Source of the DNA: Patescibacteria group bacterium
Lineage (GTDB): Bacteria; Patescibacteriota; Saccharimonadia; Saccharimonadales; CAIOMD01
Assembly: GCA_030917025.1 (NCBI GenBank)
Contig: JAUPVN010000058.1
Span: 1-8,202 of the forward strand
Length of the DNA stretch: 8,202 nt
Direction: 5' to 3'
This document shows, piece after piece, positions 1-4,540 of the stretch. The notes below the pieces were generated by a model. The model did no database searches and had not been told where the DNA came from. It saw only the letters and a program-made list of their open reading frames with translations. Position 1 is the first letter of the stretch. The number at the start of each line of letters is the position of its first letter. Made by a program: the position numbers and the translations under genes.

Positions 1-206
1 TTAGTTATTTTCATCCTTATGTCTAGGCTTGTAATCTCTGTTTTTGGTGTTAACCATATATTAAATTGATCGGTAATTTTCTCGGCTTGGGCTTGGGCTA
101 ATTGATCTTGAATATGGCAACTTAATAAGGTGCGTTCTATGCTTAATTTTAGCTTAGATGCTTCATAAGTTTCTACTCCTCCATATTGTTTTAAGATATG
201 TTTCAT
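1..206 (-). CDS. ATP-cone domain protein, N-terminal part (cut by window edge)
   Basis: Reading leftward from an ATG at 206-204, an open frame of 68 complete codons runs off the left edge without a stop. It begins MKHILKQYGGVETYEASKLK and continues with LSIERTLLSC, an A-rich helix, then WLTPKTEITSLDIRMKIT. This matches the ATP-cone pattern: a beta strand with K-R/Q-G-G, 'VE.Y...KL..SI', then a helix ending in 'IT..DIR'. ATP-cones bind ATP/dATP and act as nucleotide-sensing regulatory domains in ribonucleotide reductases, NrdR and some other enzymes. NrdR is unlikely because its zinc ribbon would come before the cone, and here the cone starts the protein. The catalytic or effector part, if any, lies outside the window. 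The ATG overlaps the TGA of the upstream membrane protein gene (ATGA), so translation is probably coupled. A GGTGA sits about 12 bases upstream, a weak Shine-Dalgarno. The domain call is fairly firm; the full protein's function is unknown. Confidence 0.72.
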   Translation of the reverse strand, partial: MKHILKQYGGVETYEASKLKLSIERTLLSCHIQDQLAQAQAEKITDQFNIWLTPKTEITSLDIRMKIT

Positions 207-901
207 GAAACTATTATTTCACCCGTGGCAATTATCAATAGCTGGAGCCAAGATAATAAAATTATAATCAATCCGCTGCATAATCTCATGGTATTTTTGT
301 TATTTTCTTTCCAGGCAATAACTACGCTAACTTTATTGCCCAGAGTAATTACCACAATTATAAAGTACAGGGGTATTATTAACCCAATAGCAAAAGGTAA
401 GCTCCATACAACTACCGATGAGCTCAACGTAACGTTGTAACTACTAAGCAATAATAATGTTATGCCTACAGTATTTAGAGATGCAAAAAATAAAAATAAC
501 GCTAAATATAGAATATTAAATATGCCAGTTTTTTTAGTTGTTCTATAGTTAAGTGCTTTTTTTAGGCTATCGGGTACGTTCATTAATGGTTTAGGCCAAA
601 AATATCTCCTAACTAAACTTGTTCCCGTTATTACCCCTAATATAGCTATTAATAAATTAATACTATCACTATAGATTAGACTTAAATTGCTTAGAATAGT
701 TGTTAGTAGGCCTGCAATCAATAAAACTAAAAGTGCGAATACAATTAATAAAAATAAACCAGCTAGTGTGTAATATTGTTTTTTTGTTTGCCGGCCAATC
801 ATAGATGCCATATAAATACTAATTATGCTAATTAGTGTGGGGTTAAACCCTACGGCAAGGCCCATTGTTAGCCCAATTACAGCTAAGCTAACTTGGTTCA
901 T
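203..901 (-). CDS. Six-helix CcdA/DsbD-like integral membrane protein lacking redox cysteines
   Basis: The product has 232 residues and about six hydrophobic helices, near residues 5-33, 43-71, 79-97, 126-155, 163-187 and 205-227. The plan resembles the CcdA/DsbD-beta/LysE-like fold: a first helix with GFNPT (18-22) where CcdA has a Pro-Cys, a 'WSLPFAIGLIIPL' helix like CcdA's 'YALGLGLP', and a last helix beginning MRLCSG, like the family's 'R.SG..L...G'. CcdA proteins pass electrons through the membrane using a Cys pair in helices 1 and 4. Here those places hold Thr (T22) and an N-T-V stretch (143-145), and the only Cys is C208, so a thiol relay is not possible as seen. A role in solute transport or as a scaffold is open. 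I chose ATG 901 over the in-frame GTG at 907 because AGGGGG lies five bases before the ATG and the ATG overlaps the upstream TGA. The family assignment is tentative. Confidence 0.7.
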   Translation of the reverse strand: MNQVSLAVIGLTMGLAVGFNPTLISIISIYMASMIGRQTKKQYYTLAGLFLLIVFALLVLLIAGLLTTILSNLSLIYSDSINLLIAILGVITGTSLVRRYFWPKPLMNVPDSLKKALNYRTTKKTGIFNILYLALFLFFASLNTVGITLLLLSSYNVTLSSSVVVWSLPFAIGLIIPLYFIIVVITLGNKVSVVIAWKENNKNTMRLCSGLIIILLSWLQLLIIATGEIIVS

Positions 902-1128
902 TGCCACCCCCTGGTTAAAACTACAGTATTAATTGCTAAAGTTAATAAAATTAATGTACTAAATGTAATAACACCACAAAGTAGTAAGAATATGGGAAAA
1001 GAACCTTTGGTAGAGTTTTTAGATATACCGTTAAATAGCAATATTAATCCAATCGTAACAAAACCGCCAACTATAGTTTTAATTCCAACCAGTTGTAGCG
1101 TGGTTAAATCAACAAATATTGTTCCCAT
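898..1128 (-). CDS. Small two-helix membrane protein, unknown function
   Basis: A 76-residue product begins MGTIFVDLTTLQLVG and ends LTRGWQ. It has two hydrophobic stretches, near residues 12-34 and 45-70, joined by a short polar, basic loop (NGISKNSTKG), suggesting a helical hairpin in the membrane. I do not recognise a family. It is likely real rather than a chance frame: its TGA overlaps the ATG of the CcdA-like gene by ATGA, the composition fits a membrane protein, and a plausible promoter lies upstream. No good Shine-Dalgarno precedes the ATG; AGAGAG is 14 bases away, rather far. An in-frame TAA just upstream excludes an earlier start. As first gene of the minus-strand operon it may be a partner subunit of the six-helix protein; that is an inference from coupling only. 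Confidence 0.65.
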   Translation of the reverse strand: MGTIFVDLTTLQLVGIKTIVGGFVTIGLILLFNGISKNSTKGSFPIFLLLCGVITFSTLILLTLAINTVVLTRGWQ

Positions 1129-1158
1129 GAGATATTATTTTGCTCTCTTACTGTAAAA

Positions 1159-1188
1159 ACTATATCATTAGAATAAGCATTACCGCAA
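1159..1188 (-). promoter_or_regulatory. Putative promoter for the minus-strand membrane operon
   Basis: Read on the minus strand, TTGCGG (1188-1183) and TATAGT (1164-1159) are separated by 18 bases, a fair sigma70-type match. This would start transcription near 1152, leaving a leader of about 24 bases before the ATG at 1128. The 82-base gap between the divergent genes must also hold the plus-strand promoter for the gene at 1211. Candidates there (TTACTG at 1148-1153 with TAGAAT at 1169-1174, spacer only 15) are weaker and I do not commit to one. Confidence 0.35.
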
Positions 1189-1210
1189 TTAATAAAGGAC
1201 AATTACAAAA

Positions 1211-2176
1211 GTGCAGATAGATGAACAAAATTGGCCAGCTACGTCCATCACAAGGGTTGTTTATCTATGCTCTAGTAATGCCACGGTTGGTTTGTCTTCA
1301 CAAGAAGCATTTTTGCGTTTAAAGCAGAATGGATCGTTTGGTTTAAAAGAGGTGCCTAGTTATAAACTATCGTTTATGCTTTATAAGGTTCTACGTGATG
1401 GAAATATAAAAAATGTTGCCCTTAATGAATTAGCTTTTGGAGATATTGTTCTTTTTAAAAAAGATGATGTTGTGCCAGCCAAGGTACGACTTTTAAAAGT
1501 AGAAGGTTTAGCTGTTCAAGAGCAAAACGTAACTGGGTTTGCAGCCCCAGCATATAAAAATATTTTTAATGATCATCAAAATGGGTTAAATAAATCTGTA
1601 TCCAAAAATATGCTTTACCCTAAAAGCTATATACTAAATGGTAAAGCTGTTGGCATAATTGTAGATAAACCTTTAAAACTATTAAAAACAACGAAACCAG
1701 TTAAGAAATTTCTTAAAAAAGGGTTTTTTATGCCAAAAAGTATAGTCAAATTATGGCAATCTAGTAATTTAATTATATTTGATGGCCTAAGCAAGCCAGA
1801 TGATATTTTAGCCACAGTGCAGTCTATTGCTATTAAAAAACAAATTCCTTGTGTATATTTTTTACCATCTAGCTTAGCTATAGAATGTTCTACCCTAATA
1901 CCAGAGTCAAACACAAGCCAATATGATAGTAATAGTTTGATATCTATTTTTAACTCATCAATAGTAAATAAAGCTAAAGTAGTTACGCTATTAAATAGAA
2001 AATATAAAACTTTATATATTTATAGCGGTAGTTCTTATGAATCAGCTGCATCTATAGCTGGGTGTGATATAGTGCTAACAGATCAAGTATGCCCACTCGC
2101 CGTAATAAGAACAAAGATAATTGCTAATAATATTAACGTTAATGATTTGTCATGTTTTTTATACAACAAAAAATAA
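1211..2176 (+). CDS. Soluble, catalytically dead protein derived from a cation P-type ATPase
   Basis: The product has 321 residues from a GTG start, with AAAGGAC about 10 bases upstream. Residues 8-48 match the cation-ATPase N-terminal domain (NWPATSITRVV...GLSSQEAFLRLKQNG). Residues 58-109 match the actuator domain: KVLRDGNIKNV, then ELAFGDIVLFKKDDVVPAKV, then LLKVEGLAVQEQNVTG, paralleling 'VpGDIV.l..GD.VPAD.RLl....L.vdES.LTGES'. NGKAVGIIVDK (143-153) fits the strand after the actuator loop. Less surely, KPDDILATVQSIAIKKQIPC (195-214) and the stretch from KAKVVTLL to GCDIVLTD (255-291) resemble the end of the P domain. The helices expected between the N-terminal and actuator domains are cleanly absent, and there is no other membrane segment. 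TGES is reduced to TG, and there is no DKTGT and no GDGxND, so it cannot pump ions by the known mechanism. The frame is intact, so it may be a repurposed regulator or binding protein. A decaying gene is the alternative. Confidence 0.65.
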   Translation: MQIDEQNWPATSITRVVYLCSSNATVGLSSQEAFLRLKQNGSFGLKEVPSYKLSFMLYKVLRDGNIKNVALNELAFGDIVLFKKDDVVPAKVRLLKVEGLAVQEQNVTGFAAPAYKNIFNDHQNGLNKSVSKNMLYPKSYILNGKAVGIIVDKPLKLLKTTKPVKKFLKKGFFMPKSIVKLWQSSNLIIFDGLSKPDDILATVQSIAIKKQIPCVYFLPSSLAIECSTLIPESNTSQYDSNSLISIFNSSIVNKAKVVTLLNRKYKTLYIYSGSSYESAASIAGCDIVLTDQVCPLAVIRTKIIANNINVNDLSCFLYNKK

Positions 2177-2187
2177 GCATAAGGCTA

Positions 2188-2216
2188 TTGACTTTTTTGT
2201 ATAAATAATATACAAT
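2188..2216 (+). promoter_or_regulatory. Strong sigma70-type promoter upstream of the micro-ORF
   Basis: TTGACT (2188-2193) and TACAAT (2211-2216) are separated by exactly 17 bases, the best promoter match in the window. Transcription would start near 2223. The first transcribed bases can form a small hairpin, TTGCTT (2224-2229) with AAGCAA (2235-2240). An A-rich, almost G-free leader follows, up to the ribosome binding site at 2262-2267. A second TATAAT at 2216-2221 overlaps, but its spacing to TTGACT (22) is too long for that pair. Confidence 0.75.
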
Positions 2217-2273
2217 ATAATCATTGCTTACAAAAAGCAAAACAAAATAACAAAAATAAACAAGGGGCGTTCT

Positions 2274-2354
2274 ATGAGCGATATTAAACTCGCTTTTGAG
2301 CTAACTCCTACAGAGAATGCTGCAATTCAGCAGTTTGATTCACTCTTATTGTAA
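2274..2354 (+). CDS. 26-residue micro-ORF with strong expression signals, unknown function
   Basis: ATG 2274 to TAA 2352-2354 encodes a 26-residue peptide starting MSDIKLAFELTPTENAAIQQ and ending FDSLLL. AAGGGG (2262-2267) lies six bases before the ATG, one of the best Shine-Dalgarno sequences here, and the near-consensus promoter at 2188-2216 drives it. The peptide is soluble-looking and acidic, with a possible amphipathic helix over the second half; it has no signal peptide or membrane helix, which argues against a type I toxin. The last codons and the stop sit inside a strong hairpin (2338-2363). It could be a functional micropeptide, a leader peptide controlling the RNA or tRNA downstream, or the start of a gene that lost its remainder. 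No continuation in another frame is evident downstream. I do not recognise it. Confidence 0.5.
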   Translation: MSDIKLAFELTPTENAAIQQFDSLLL

Positions 2355-2363
2355 GAAGTGAAT
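2338..2363 (+). other. RNA hairpin over the stop codon of the micro-ORF
   Basis: ATTCACTCTTA (2338-2348) pairs with TAAGAAGTGAAT (2352-2363) around a three-base loop TTG. This makes 11 pairs with one bulged A at 2356. It covers the last codons and the TAA of the 26-codon frame. No T-run follows, so it does not look like a simple intrinsic terminator. It may be an attenuator-like or mRNA-stabilising element; this is an inference from pairing alone. Confidence 0.5.
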
Positions 2364-2394
2364 ATTTGTAGGAATCTCAACATAATAAATATGT

Positions 2395-2439
2395 CATAGT
2401 TAAGGCAGTATTCTATCTAGTTTAGCTGTTTTAACTGTG
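2395..2439 (+). ncRNA. Second long RNA hairpin, possible structured RNA between micro-ORF and tRNA
   Basis: CATAGTTAAGGCAG (2395-2408) pairs along its whole length with CTGTTTTAACTGTG (2426-2439). This gives 14 consecutive pairs, three of them G-U, around a 17-base loop. Wobble pairs in place of perfect complementarity favour a structure working as RNA rather than a DNA-protein palindrome. No T-run follows directly. Together with the 5' hairpin at 2224-2240 and the hairpin at 2338-2363 it would form a transcript of roughly 220 bases or more carrying three stems. It does not match the tmRNA, SRP RNA or RNase P signatures I know. Confidence 0.4.
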
Positions 2440-2507
2440 CGTATTTAGGTATATAGATATATTCCTGTTAATAATGGGTATTTTTTGCTATAGTATTTTT
2501 TAGATAT

Positions 2508-2584
2508 GGCAGGGTAGCTCAGCTGGTCAGAGCGCAGGACTCATAAGCCTGAGGTCGCGAGTTCAAGCCTCGCCCCTGCTACCA
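2508..2584 (+). tRNA. tRNA-Met (CAT), probably the elongator
   Basis: A full cloverleaf is visible. The acceptor is GGCAGGG/CCCTGCT with a G1-U72 wobble. The D arm is GCTC...GAGC. The anticodon loop is CTCATAA with anticodon CAT, the T stem is GCGAG/CTCGC with loop TTCAAGC, the discriminator is A73, and CCA is encoded (2582-2584). The anticodon stem CAGGA/GCCTG has an A31-G39 mismatch next to the loop. It is not the initiator: it lacks the three G-C pairs at 29-31/39-41 and the initiator 1-72 mismatch. CAT is also the gene-encoded anticodon of tRNA-Ile2, the substrate of TilS encoded downstream, but pairs 4-69 (A-U) and 5-68 (G-C) differ from the C4-G69 and C5-G68 that TilS favours. TATAGT (2489-2494) may be a -10 box. 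Co-transcription from the promoter at 2188 is also possible. Confidence 0.93.
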
Positions 2585-2617
2585 ACAAAAATACCCAGAA
2601 ATCTGGGTTTTTTTGTT
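2585..2617 (+). terminator. Intrinsic terminator after tRNA-Met, probably bidirectional
   Basis: ACCCAG (2593-2598) pairs with CTGGGT (2603-2608) around the loop AAAT, followed by a run of seven T (2608-2614). The flanks AACAAAAA and TTTTTGTT extend the stem. Read on the minus strand, the same stem is followed by ATTTTTGTT, so it can also end the convergent Gln/Asn-rich gene, whose stop lies at 2680. Confidence 0.88.
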
Positions 2618-2679
2618 GGGCAAGGGAAAGGTATTGCACGAGCGGCCTCAGCGGGAGCATACAATTAGTAATTACGTAA
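2618..2679. other. Gene-free gap with a short GC-rich block
   Basis: Between the terminator and the stop of the Q/N-rich gene lies a block at 2636-2658 in which 18 of 23 bases are G or C. It stands out in AT-rich surroundings. On the minus strand it holds CCGCT twice in close succession. I see no stable hairpin, tRNA remnant or coding signal in it. Confidence 0.3.
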
Positions 2680-3417
2680 CTAAATATTTAGTAGTATTAA
2701 AATAGTTACAGATAAAATACTTATCAATAAAACAGTATTTATAACATCTAAATATGTTGTGTTTTTTGGTTTATCTATACTATTATCTGCATAGTTGGCT
2801 CTTTGACTGTGAATGTTTTGTTGTTCTGTTTGAACTCTATTATCTAAATACGTTTGCGAAGAATGATTATCTGGTTTTGCTGATGACGTTATAGGTATAT
2901 GTATATCTGCTTGAGGCTGGTTAATATTTGAGTAATTTTGCTGTTGTGGCGCTTGGCTACTGTTTTGGTGGTTAACATTTTGTTGATATAGGCTATTGTA
3001 ATTATTATATTGACGTGACCCAAAACGATTTTTCGTCATACCGTCAACAGATTGTAGATATGGTTTTGGCCTTGTATTACGATAGTTGTATGTGGGTTGT
3101 ATGTCCTCGTTATTGTTAGCTGTACGATTGTACTGTTGCTGCGGATTTCCTGTTTGAGTATAGTATTTAGCCGAGCTATTATTTGCCGGTAGTTTGTAAA
3201 CTCCATCAATTGATTGATTAGTTGTTGTTGGCCCATTGTTAGTTTCTGTGGGAATATATATAGGGCCGTCTTGGTCTGAATTTATTGGGTAGTCGGTGGT
3301 ATTTATTTGGTTGTAATTATTATAATTATTAATTCTTTGGCGGTATATTCCGTCAATAGTTTTAACTAACGGAACTTGATTTAAGGCGTCATTTTGCTGT
3401 GCCATCCCATTGTTCAT
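2680..3417 (-). CDS. Gln/Asn-rich protein with SIDG repeats and C-terminal membrane anchor
   Basis: The product has 245 residues, dominated by N, Q, T, S and Y, with no signal peptide. One hydrophobic helix (about 224-244, ending VTILILLNI) lies at the very C-terminus, so it looks tail-anchored, with about 220 disordered residues probably on the cytoplasmic side. A short motif recurs: TIDGIYR (20-26), SIDGVYK (69-75), SVDGMTK (123-129) and a partial SIDKPK (213-218). I do not recognise a family. The spaced motifs in a disordered tether suggest docking sites for a partner, and the Q/N-rich linkers could also self-associate; both are inferences. I prefer ATG 3417 over the in-frame ATG at 3432 because GGTGGGG lies five bases before 3417, while nothing resembling a Shine-Dalgarno precedes 3432. 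The gene is alone, converging on the tRNA and diverging from tilS. Confidence 0.72.
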   Translation of the reverse strand: MNNGMAQQNDALNQVPLVKTIDGIYRQRINNYNNYNQINTTDYPINSDQDGPIYIPTETNNGPTTTNQSIDGVYKLPANNSSAKYYTQTGNPQQQYNRTANNNEDIQPTYNYRNTRPKPYLQSVDGMTKNRFGSRQYNNYNSLYQQNVNHQNSSQAPQQQNYSNINQPQADIHIPITSSAKPDNHSSQTYLDNRVQTEQQNIHSQRANYADNSIDKPKNTTYLDVINTVLLISILSVTILILLNI

Positions 3418-3551
3418 GGTATCCCCACCCATAGTATTTAGTGTTATTTTGTTTCTTAACTAAGTATATATTAACAAACAATATATTTTATTTCCATTAG
3501 AACAATTTATGCATTGTACGTTAATTGTACTATGTAATGTAATTATAAAAC

Positions 3552-3582
3552 CTAAAGGCATTTTGTTAAATAAATGCTTTAG
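3552..3582. other. Imperfect inverted repeat between the divergent Q/N-rich gene and tilS
   Basis: CTAAAGGCATTT (3552-3563) pairs with AAATGCTTTAG (3572-3582): 11 pairs, one bulged G, eight-base loop. It lies about 30 bases upstream of the tilS ATG and about 135 bases upstream of the Q/N-rich gene start. It could be an operator, an RNA leader hairpin of either gene, or chance in AT-rich DNA. No T-run follows on the plus strand. Promoters for both genes should be in 3418-3613, but I could not single one out. Confidence 0.35.
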
Positions 3583-3613
3583 TTGCATATGTTACTATAA
3601 ATAATTGATAATC

Positions 3614-4531
3614 ATGATAAATACTAAACAATTATTTACGGAAAACACATATATTGTAGCTGTTTCTGGTGGCGTAGATTCTGTTGTTTTGCTACATATG
3701 CTACATGAGCATAAATATGATAATTTGGTGGTTGCTCACATAAACCACGGCATAAGAAAAGAATCATATAAAGATGAAGAGTTGGTTAAAGACTTGGCTA
3801 TAAAATACAATTACCCATTTAAAGTAATTAAATTAAACCTTGGAGAAGATACAAATGAAACTATGGCTCGTTTAGAGCGTTACAATTCATTAATTAAAAT
3901 TCAAAAAGAATATTCCGCACAGGCAATCATAACCGCCCATCACCAAGACGATGTAATAGAAACTTGTTTTATAAATATTATTAGAGGCACAGGCAGGAGC
4001 GGTGTGTCTTCTTTACAATCTACAAAATACAAAATACGGCCCCTACTACATGTATCAAAAAAAGACATTTACAATTACGCAAAGAACAATAATTTACAAT
4101 GGAACGAGGATATAACTAATCAAGATTTAACAATTTTACGTAATAAACTAAGACACAAAGTTTTGCCCAAAATATCACAAAAAGATCGTAAGAATCTTTT
4201 AAACCTGATAGCCCAAACAGAATACAAGAATAGGCAGATAGATAATGAGCTCCAGACCTTACTTTATAAGGGCCTACATAAAGGTAAACCTGTTCTAAGC
4301 AGAGGTTGGTTTGTAACCCTACCTCACGATATTGCAAGCGAGATTATCCGATTATTATTGATACAAAATGGTGCTATAGATGTTGACCGCCCCACAATAG
4401 AAAGGGTTGTTGTGGGTATAAAAACAAAACCTCAAGGAAAGCAACTTCAGGCTAGTGGAGTTGATGTATTATTAACAAAAAGGTCTGCAAGGTTTAAAAA
4501 GCGTAGTCAAACAGATAAAAAGTTAGTATAA
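3614..4531 (+). CDS. tilS: tRNA(Ile)-lysidine synthetase
   Basis: TilS converts C34 of tRNA-Ile2 (anticodon CAU) to lysidine using ATP and lysine, so that it reads AUA and is charged with Ile. The N-type PP-loop ATPase domain is clear: SGGVDS (18-23), AHINHGIR (41-48), AHHQDD (108-113), RGTGRSG (124-130), IRPLL (141-145), WNEDITN (163-169) and RNKLR (176-180). The product has 305 residues, shorter than E. coli TilS (about 430). Only a reduced C-terminal part follows the synthetase core, ending GKQLQASGVDVLLTKRSARF. The ATG at 3614 is preferred to the TTG at 3605, since family proteins begin just before the PP-loop. Neither start has a recognisable Shine-Dalgarno; a TATAAA at 3596-3601 would give a nearly leaderless mRNA. 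It is the first gene of the tilS-ftsH-murJ-lepA run, nine bases before ftsH. Confidence 0.93.
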   Translation: MINTKQLFTENTYIVAVSGGVDSVVLLHMLHEHKYDNLVVAHINHGIRKESYKDEELVKDLAIKYNYPFKVIKLNLGEDTNETMARLERYNSLIKIQKEYSAQAIITAHHQDDVIETCFINIIRGTGRSGVSSLQSTKYKIRPLLHVSKKDIYNYAKNNNLQWNEDITNQDLTILRNKLRHKVLPKISQKDRKNLLNLIAQTEYKNRQIDNELQTLLYKGLHKGKPVLSRGWFVTLPHDIASEIIRLLLIQNGAIDVDRPTIERVVVGIKTKPQGKQLQASGVDVLLTKRSARFKKRSQTDKKLV

Positions 4532-4540
4532 TAAGACAAT

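Noticed and set aside
902..907. GTG start at 907 for the six-helix protein
   Set aside because: It would sit inside the ribosome binding site; ATG 901 has AGGGGG at the right distance and the ATGA overlap.
893..1156. Plus-strand frames at 198-440 and 893-1156 and minus-strand frames at 1627-1914, 3036-3236, 4116-4337, 5017-5241, 5593-5796 and 6951-7265
   Set aside because: All lie opposite or out of frame within better-supported genes, with no family resemblance or ribosome binding site; they are shadows.
2508..2584. Calling the CAT tRNA tRNA-Ile2, the TilS substrate, because tilS lies nearby
   Set aside because: Acceptor pairs 4-69 and 5-68 lack the C-G pairs TilS favours, and the body (GTAGCTCAGCTGG, G1-U72, A73) resembles Gram-positive elongator tRNA-Met.
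2274..2584. A tmRNA, suggested by a short tag-like frame next to a tRNA-like end
   Set aside because: The tRNA part is a complete canonical tRNA with an anticodon arm, and the peptide does not end in the usual ALAA-type tag.
2680..2691. Perfect 12-base palindrome CTAAATATTTAG at the end of the Q/N-rich gene
   Set aside because: It is entirely AT-rich apart from its ends, lies over coding sequence and stop, and such palindromes are expected by chance here.
3418..3432. ATG start at 3432 for the Q/N-rich protein
   Set aside because: No Shine-Dalgarno precedes it, and its first codons contain the GGTGGGG that serves ATG 3417.
3605..3613. TTG start at 3605 for tilS
   Set aside because: ATG 3614 is in frame three codons later, fits the family N-terminus and needs no rare start.
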